A stretch of 15,867 nucleotides of DNA from positions 1 to 15,867 of the forward strand of contig JARLIC010000013.1 in the NCBI GenBank assembly GCA_031291905.1, read 5' to 3'. Under the pieces are notes generated by a model. It ran no database searches. It saw only the letters and a program-made list of their open reading frames with translations, and was not told where the DNA came from. The stretch comes from Minisyncoccota bacterium (GTDB taxonomy: Bacteria; Patescibacteriota; Minisyncoccia; UBA6257; 2-01-FULL-56-20). Each line of letters begins with the position of its first letter. Positions within the stretch are counted from its first letter, which is position 1. A program made the position numbers and the translations under genes. Positions 13,039-15,867 of this stretch are shown here, piece after piece.

Positions 13039-14535
13039 ATGAAGGCATTTTTCATAAAGAACTATATTGCGGTCGCGGTCGTCGCGGTGGTGCTCGTCGG
13101 CGGTGCCGCCTATTGGTACGTGAGTTCGAGCGCGGCGCCATCATTCGGGGCGGTCACGGTCGCGAAGGGCGATGTGATCGAATCCGTCGATGAACCCGGG
13201 AACGTGCTTACGGAGCACAGTGCGGATCTTTCCTTCCAGGAAAGCGGGCAGATCGCGCGGGTGGGCGTGAGCGAGGGGAGCGTGGTGGGCGCGGGAACGG
13301 TGCTTGCCTCGCTTGACGCGTCCCAGCTTTCGGCGGCGCGGCAGCAGGCGGATGCGGCGGTATCCACCGCGCAGGCGCAGCTTGACCAGCTCACGAGCGG
13401 CACGCGGCCGGAACAATTGCAGATAAACCAGAGCGCCGTTGCGAGCGCGCGGACGTCCCTCGGCATCGCGGTGGGCAATGCATACAGTGCGGCCGACGAT
13501 GCGATCGAGAACCAGGCCGACAATCTTTTCTCGAGCCCGAAGACGAACAACCCGACGTTCCTGGTCCCCAATTCCGATTCGCAGACGCAGAACAACCTGC
13601 AAAGCCAGCGCGTGGTCATCGGCGCGGCGCTGACGAATTGGTACAAAGCGCTTTCCGCATCGGGCTCCGATCCGGCCGCCCTTTCGGGCACCGCCGACGG
13701 CGTACTTCAGCAGATCCAATCATATCTGAACACCGTCTCGCTCGCGGTGAATGGCGCACCCGCAAGTGCCTCGCTTTCGCCGTCGACCCTCGCCGCCTAT
13801 AAGGGTTATGTTTCCGCCGCGCGCACGGAGACGCAGGGTTCCATCACCGCGCTCTCGGGCACCGAATCGGCGCTTACGACTGCGGAGAACCAGCTTTCGC
13901 TCGCACAGGCGGGTGCGACGCCGCAGGCCGTCAAGGCCCAGCAGGCGGTGGTCGCGCAGGCCGAGGCCGCTGCGGCGGCGGCGCAGGTGGCGCTCGATCA
14001 CTCGTCCCTCGTCGCCCCGTTCGCGGGCACCGTACAGAACCTTACCGCACAGGCGGGACAGGTGGTGTCGGCCGGGGCGCCGGTCATGACGCTGGTGAAC
14101 AGCGGAGGGATCAAGATCGAGACCTATGTCTCGCAGTCCGATGTCGCCAAGATAAAGACCGGCGACAAAGCGAACGTCACGCTCGATGCGTTCGGTACGG
14201 GCACGGTATTCCCGGCGACCGTCACCACCATCGATGCGGCGCAGTCGGAAGTGAACGGCGCATCGGCGTATCTTGTGACGCTTCACTTTACGGATCCCGA
14301 CAGCCGCATCAAGGACGGCATGACCGCGAACGTGCATATCATCGCCGCGGAGCACGATGGCGTGGTCGCGGTGCCGAGCAACCTTGTGATTAACGACGGC
14401 GACAGTCATTTCATACTCGTGGAGAGCGCCGGCGGTGCCGAAAAGCGTCCTGTCACGATCGGTGTGGTGGGCGACAATGGCACCACCGAGATCGTATCGG
14501 GGTTGAACGTCGGGGAACAAATCGTGCGCTTTTAA
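13039..14535 (+). CDS. HlyD-type efflux adaptor with long helical insertion
   Basis: 498 residues. An anchor helix (about 9-27) is followed by the lipoyl half (62-95, GQIARVGVSEGSVVGAGTVL), the first coiled-coil helix (96-120), an inserted helical segment (about 125-270) and the returning coiled coil (272-320). Then come the second lipoyl half (322-355, SSLVAPFAGTVQNLTAQAGQ), the barrel (356-435) and the membrane-proximal end (438-498, closing with GLNVGEQIV). The layout is that of the MacA-like adaptor at 4137, including an insertion in the hairpin, here with a Ser/Asn/Pro-rich loop (164-184). It would link the MFS exporter to the outside face. It begins 3 nt after marR, so it is in that operon; no SD is seen (TATAACCCATG). 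Confidence 0.9.
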   Translation: MKAFFIKNYIAVAVVAVVLVGGAAYWYVSSSAAPSFGAVTVAKGDVIESVDEPGNVLTEHSADLSFQESGQIARVGVSEGSVVGAGTVLASLDASQLSAARQQADAAVSTAQAQLDQLTSGTRPEQLQINQSAVASARTSLGIAVGNAYSAADDAIENQADNLFSSPKTNNPTFLVPNSDSQTQNNLQSQRVVIGAALTNWYKALSASGSDPAALSGTADGVLQQIQSYLNTVSLAVNGAPASASLSPSTLAAYKGYVSAARTETQGSITALSGTESALTTAENQLSLAQAGATPQAVKAQQAVVAQAEAAAAAAQVALDHSSLVAPFAGTVQNLTAQAGQVVSAGAPVMTLVNSGGIKIETYVSQSDVAKIKTGDKANVTLDAFGTGTVFPATVTTIDAAQSEVNGASAYLVTLHFTDPDSRIKDGMTANVHIIAAEHDGVVAVPSNLVINDGDSHFILVESAGGAEKRPVTIGVVGDNGTTEIVSGLNVGEQIVRF

Positions 14536-14554
14536 ATAACCACCACCAATCACT

Positions 14555-15196
14555 ATGGCTGAAGAAAAAAAGAAGGAAAATCAAAGGAGTCTCATGATCT
14601 GGGCGCTTGTGGCGCTCGCGGTAGTCGGCGTGATCGGGGCCGGGCTGTATCTCTATGTGGGAGGGAAGACGGTCTATATCGACCAGTCGCAGATCGTCGC
14701 GCCGCTCATCAATCTCTCCCCGGTGAACTCGGGCCAGCTCGAGCAGGTGTTCGTAAGTGTGGGCGACAGCGTGACCGCGGACGAACCGGTCGCGCGCGTG
14801 GGCAACGAGATCGTGAAGGCGAAGACCGACGGCCAGATCGTGTCGGTGAACCAGAACATCGGGCAGTATCTCAACACGATGACCGGCGCGGCGACGGTCG
14901 CCACGATGATCGATCCGACCCAGCTCCGGGTGGTCGGCAATCTTGATGAGAACAAAGGACTTTCGGATATAAAAGTGGGCGACACGGCGACGTTCACCGT
15001 GGATGCGTTCGGTTCGAAGACCTATAAGGGCGTGGTGGACGAGGTGAGCCCGACCGCGGAGGCCGATAGCGTGGTGTTCAATATTTCGAGCCAGCGCCCC
15101 ACGAACCAGTTCGCCGTGAAGGTGCGGTTCGATCCCGCCGCGTACCCCGAGCTCAAGAACGGAATGTCCGCAAGGGTCTGGGTCTATAAACAATAG
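14555..15196 (+). CDS. Short HlyD/EmrA-like adaptor lacking the coiled-coil hairpin
   Basis: 213 residues. A charged N-terminus (MAEEKKKENQ) and one membrane helix (about 13-34) lead into a lipoyl-like domain whose two halves (GQLEQVFVSVGDSVTADEPV, 60-79; KTDGQIVSVNQNIGQYL, 90-106) are joined directly, so no alpha-hairpin is present. A barrel-like region follows (about 120-205, GDTATFTVDAFGSKTYKG, ending KNGMSARVWVYK). Typical EmrA-like proteins exceed 350 residues, so this is a minimal form, not an obvious truncation: both ends are intact. It lies 19 nt after the full adaptor and 18 nt before the MFS gene, so the operon encodes two adaptors of different size. The leader AACCACCACCAATCACT has no SD. 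Confidence 0.87.
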   Translation: MAEEKKKENQRSLMIWALVALAVVGVIGAGLYLYVGGKTVYIDQSQIVAPLINLSPVNSGQLEQVFVSVGDSVTADEPVARVGNEIVKAKTDGQIVSVNQNIGQYLNTMTGAATVATMIDPTQLRVVGNLDENKGLSDIKVGDTATFTVDAFGSKTYKGVVDEVSPTAEADSVVFNISSQRPTNQFAVKVRFDPAAYPELKNGMSARVWVYKQ

Positions 15197-15214
15197 TTCG
15201 TCATCAGATTCCGG

Positions 15215-15867
15215 ATGGACCAACAGGAAACCAAAAAGGACAATTGGCGCTGGTGGGTGCTCTTCACCGTCATCTTCGGGACCTTTCTTGGCCGTCTTGA
15301 TCAGACGGTCGTCAATTTGGCGCTGCCGAAGATCATCAGCGGCTTCAGCGTGAGCGTGAGCGACGCCGCGTGGATTTCGACCGCGTACATCCTCGCGAAC
15401 GCGGTCTTCGTGCCGATCTGGGGGAAGCTCGGCGACACGGCGGGGCGCAAGAAGATCTACATCATCGGTTTCACCGGCTTCATCGTCGCATCCGGGCTGT
15501 GCGCCCTCGCGTGGAACCTTTCCTCGATGATCGTGTTCCGCGTCATCCAGGGCTTTGCGGTCTCCGCCGACTATCCGACGGCAATGGCCATCCTCGCCGT
15601 CACGTTCAAGGACATGAAGGAGCGCGCCCAGGCGCTTGGCATCTGGTCGTCGGCGTTCGCCGCCGCGTCGGTGTTCGGTCCGCTGATCGGAGGTCCGCTC
15701 ATAGACAACTTCGATTGGCGATCGGTATTTATCATCAATATCCCGCTCGGCATCATCGGGCTTTTCCTTGCGCTCAACTTCATCGACGAATCGGTGGGCG
15801 AGAAGCGCGCCGCCTCGTTCGATTGGTGGGGTTCCATCACGCTCGCGGTCGCACTGTTCGGCCTTAC
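15215..15867 (+). CDS. MFS drug:H+ antiporter, EmrB/QacA (DHA2) type (3'-truncated)
   Basis: The frame is open from ATG 15215 to the window end, giving 217 residues of what should be a 14-helix protein of about 500. Visible family marks are FLGRLDQTVVNLALPKI in helix 1 (about 24-40), the loop 2-3 motif A GKLGDTAGRKKIYIIG, a helix 4 Arg in FRVIQGF, and the antiporter motif C-like GPLIGGPLIDNFDWRSVF near helix 5. The Asp in helix 1 is a conserved family residue. DHA2 pumps export drugs, dyes or lipophilic compounds using the proton gradient and often work with EmrA-type adaptors; two adaptors precede it. The start has no clear SD. Functional class is secure; the substrate is unknown. Confidence 0.95.
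   Translation, partial: MDQQETKKDNWRWWVLFTVIFGTFLGRLDQTVVNLALPKIISGFSVSVSDAAWISTAYILANAVFVPIWGKLGDTAGRKKIYIIGFTGFIVASGLCALAWNLSSMIVFRVIQGFAVSADYPTAMAILAVTFKDMKERAQALGIWSSAFAAASVFGPLIGGPLIDNFDWRSVFIINIPLGIIGLFLALNFIDESVGEKRAASFDWWGSITLAVALFGL

Noticed and set aside
13720..14553. A 277-codon minus-strand open frame opposite the second adaptor
   Set aside because: Antisense shadow of a clear HlyD-type gene; Arg/His-rich translation without domain features.

Overview
The window looks like a piece of a Candidatus Patescibacteria (CPR; Parcubacteria-like) chromosome. This is inferred from gene content and architecture, not from a marker gene. The pointers are short, tightly packed genes with very small gaps and mostly no Shine-Dalgarno sequence, an SIS-type bifunctional phosphoglucose/phosphomannose isomerase, DUF5666-like membrane-anchored small proteins around a MacAB-like ABC exporter, efflux adaptors with long helical insertions, and no sign of an outer-membrane channel gene. 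TGA is used as a normal stop several times, so the code is standard. There is no rRNA, tRNA, CRISPR array, transposase or phage gene.

Layout. (1) 2-814: 3' end of the isomerase. (2) 815-1178: the only long gene-free stretch. It holds a possible small RNA unit (promoter plus UUCG-loop terminator), a second weak terminator, and a 125-nt inverted-repeat element with 21-bp perfect arms and two inner hairpins. (3) 1179-2038: a small DUF4258-like protein and a YbhB/PEBP family protein. (4) 2079-8478: a run of eight same-strand genes: DoxX-like membrane protein, ECF-type sigma factor, a small membrane protein in the anti-sigma position, DUF5666-like protein A, MacA-like adaptor, MacB-like ATPase, MacB-like permease, DUF5666-like protein B. 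(5) 8557-11707: two overlapping genes with three GH130-type beta-propeller domains, closed by a strong bidirectional terminator. (6) 11759-12460, minus strand: an exported or anchored protein built from an internal duplication. (7) 12527-15867: a MarR repressor with a consensus promoter and a palindromic operator, followed by a full HlyD-type adaptor, a short hairpin-less adaptor, and the start of an EmrB/QacA-type (DHA2) MFS exporter that runs off the window.

How they work together (inference). The window carries two efflux or export modules of different energy type: an ABC module that may be wired to an envelope-sensing sigma/anti-sigma pair, and a MarR-controlled MFS module. Between them lies a sugar module (GH130 proteins) that could be metabolically linked to the mannose/fructose phosphate isomerase at the left edge. 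Translation initiation is unusual throughout: several starts look leaderless or lie behind A/C-rich leaders without SD, whereas the minus-strand duplicated protein has the one textbook AGGAGG site.

The best candidates for something undescribed are the internally duplicated cysteine-containing exported protein, the structured 125-nt element together with the putative small RNA beside it, the sigma-to-MacAB cluster bracketed by DUF5666-like paralogues, and the triple GH130 arrangement.
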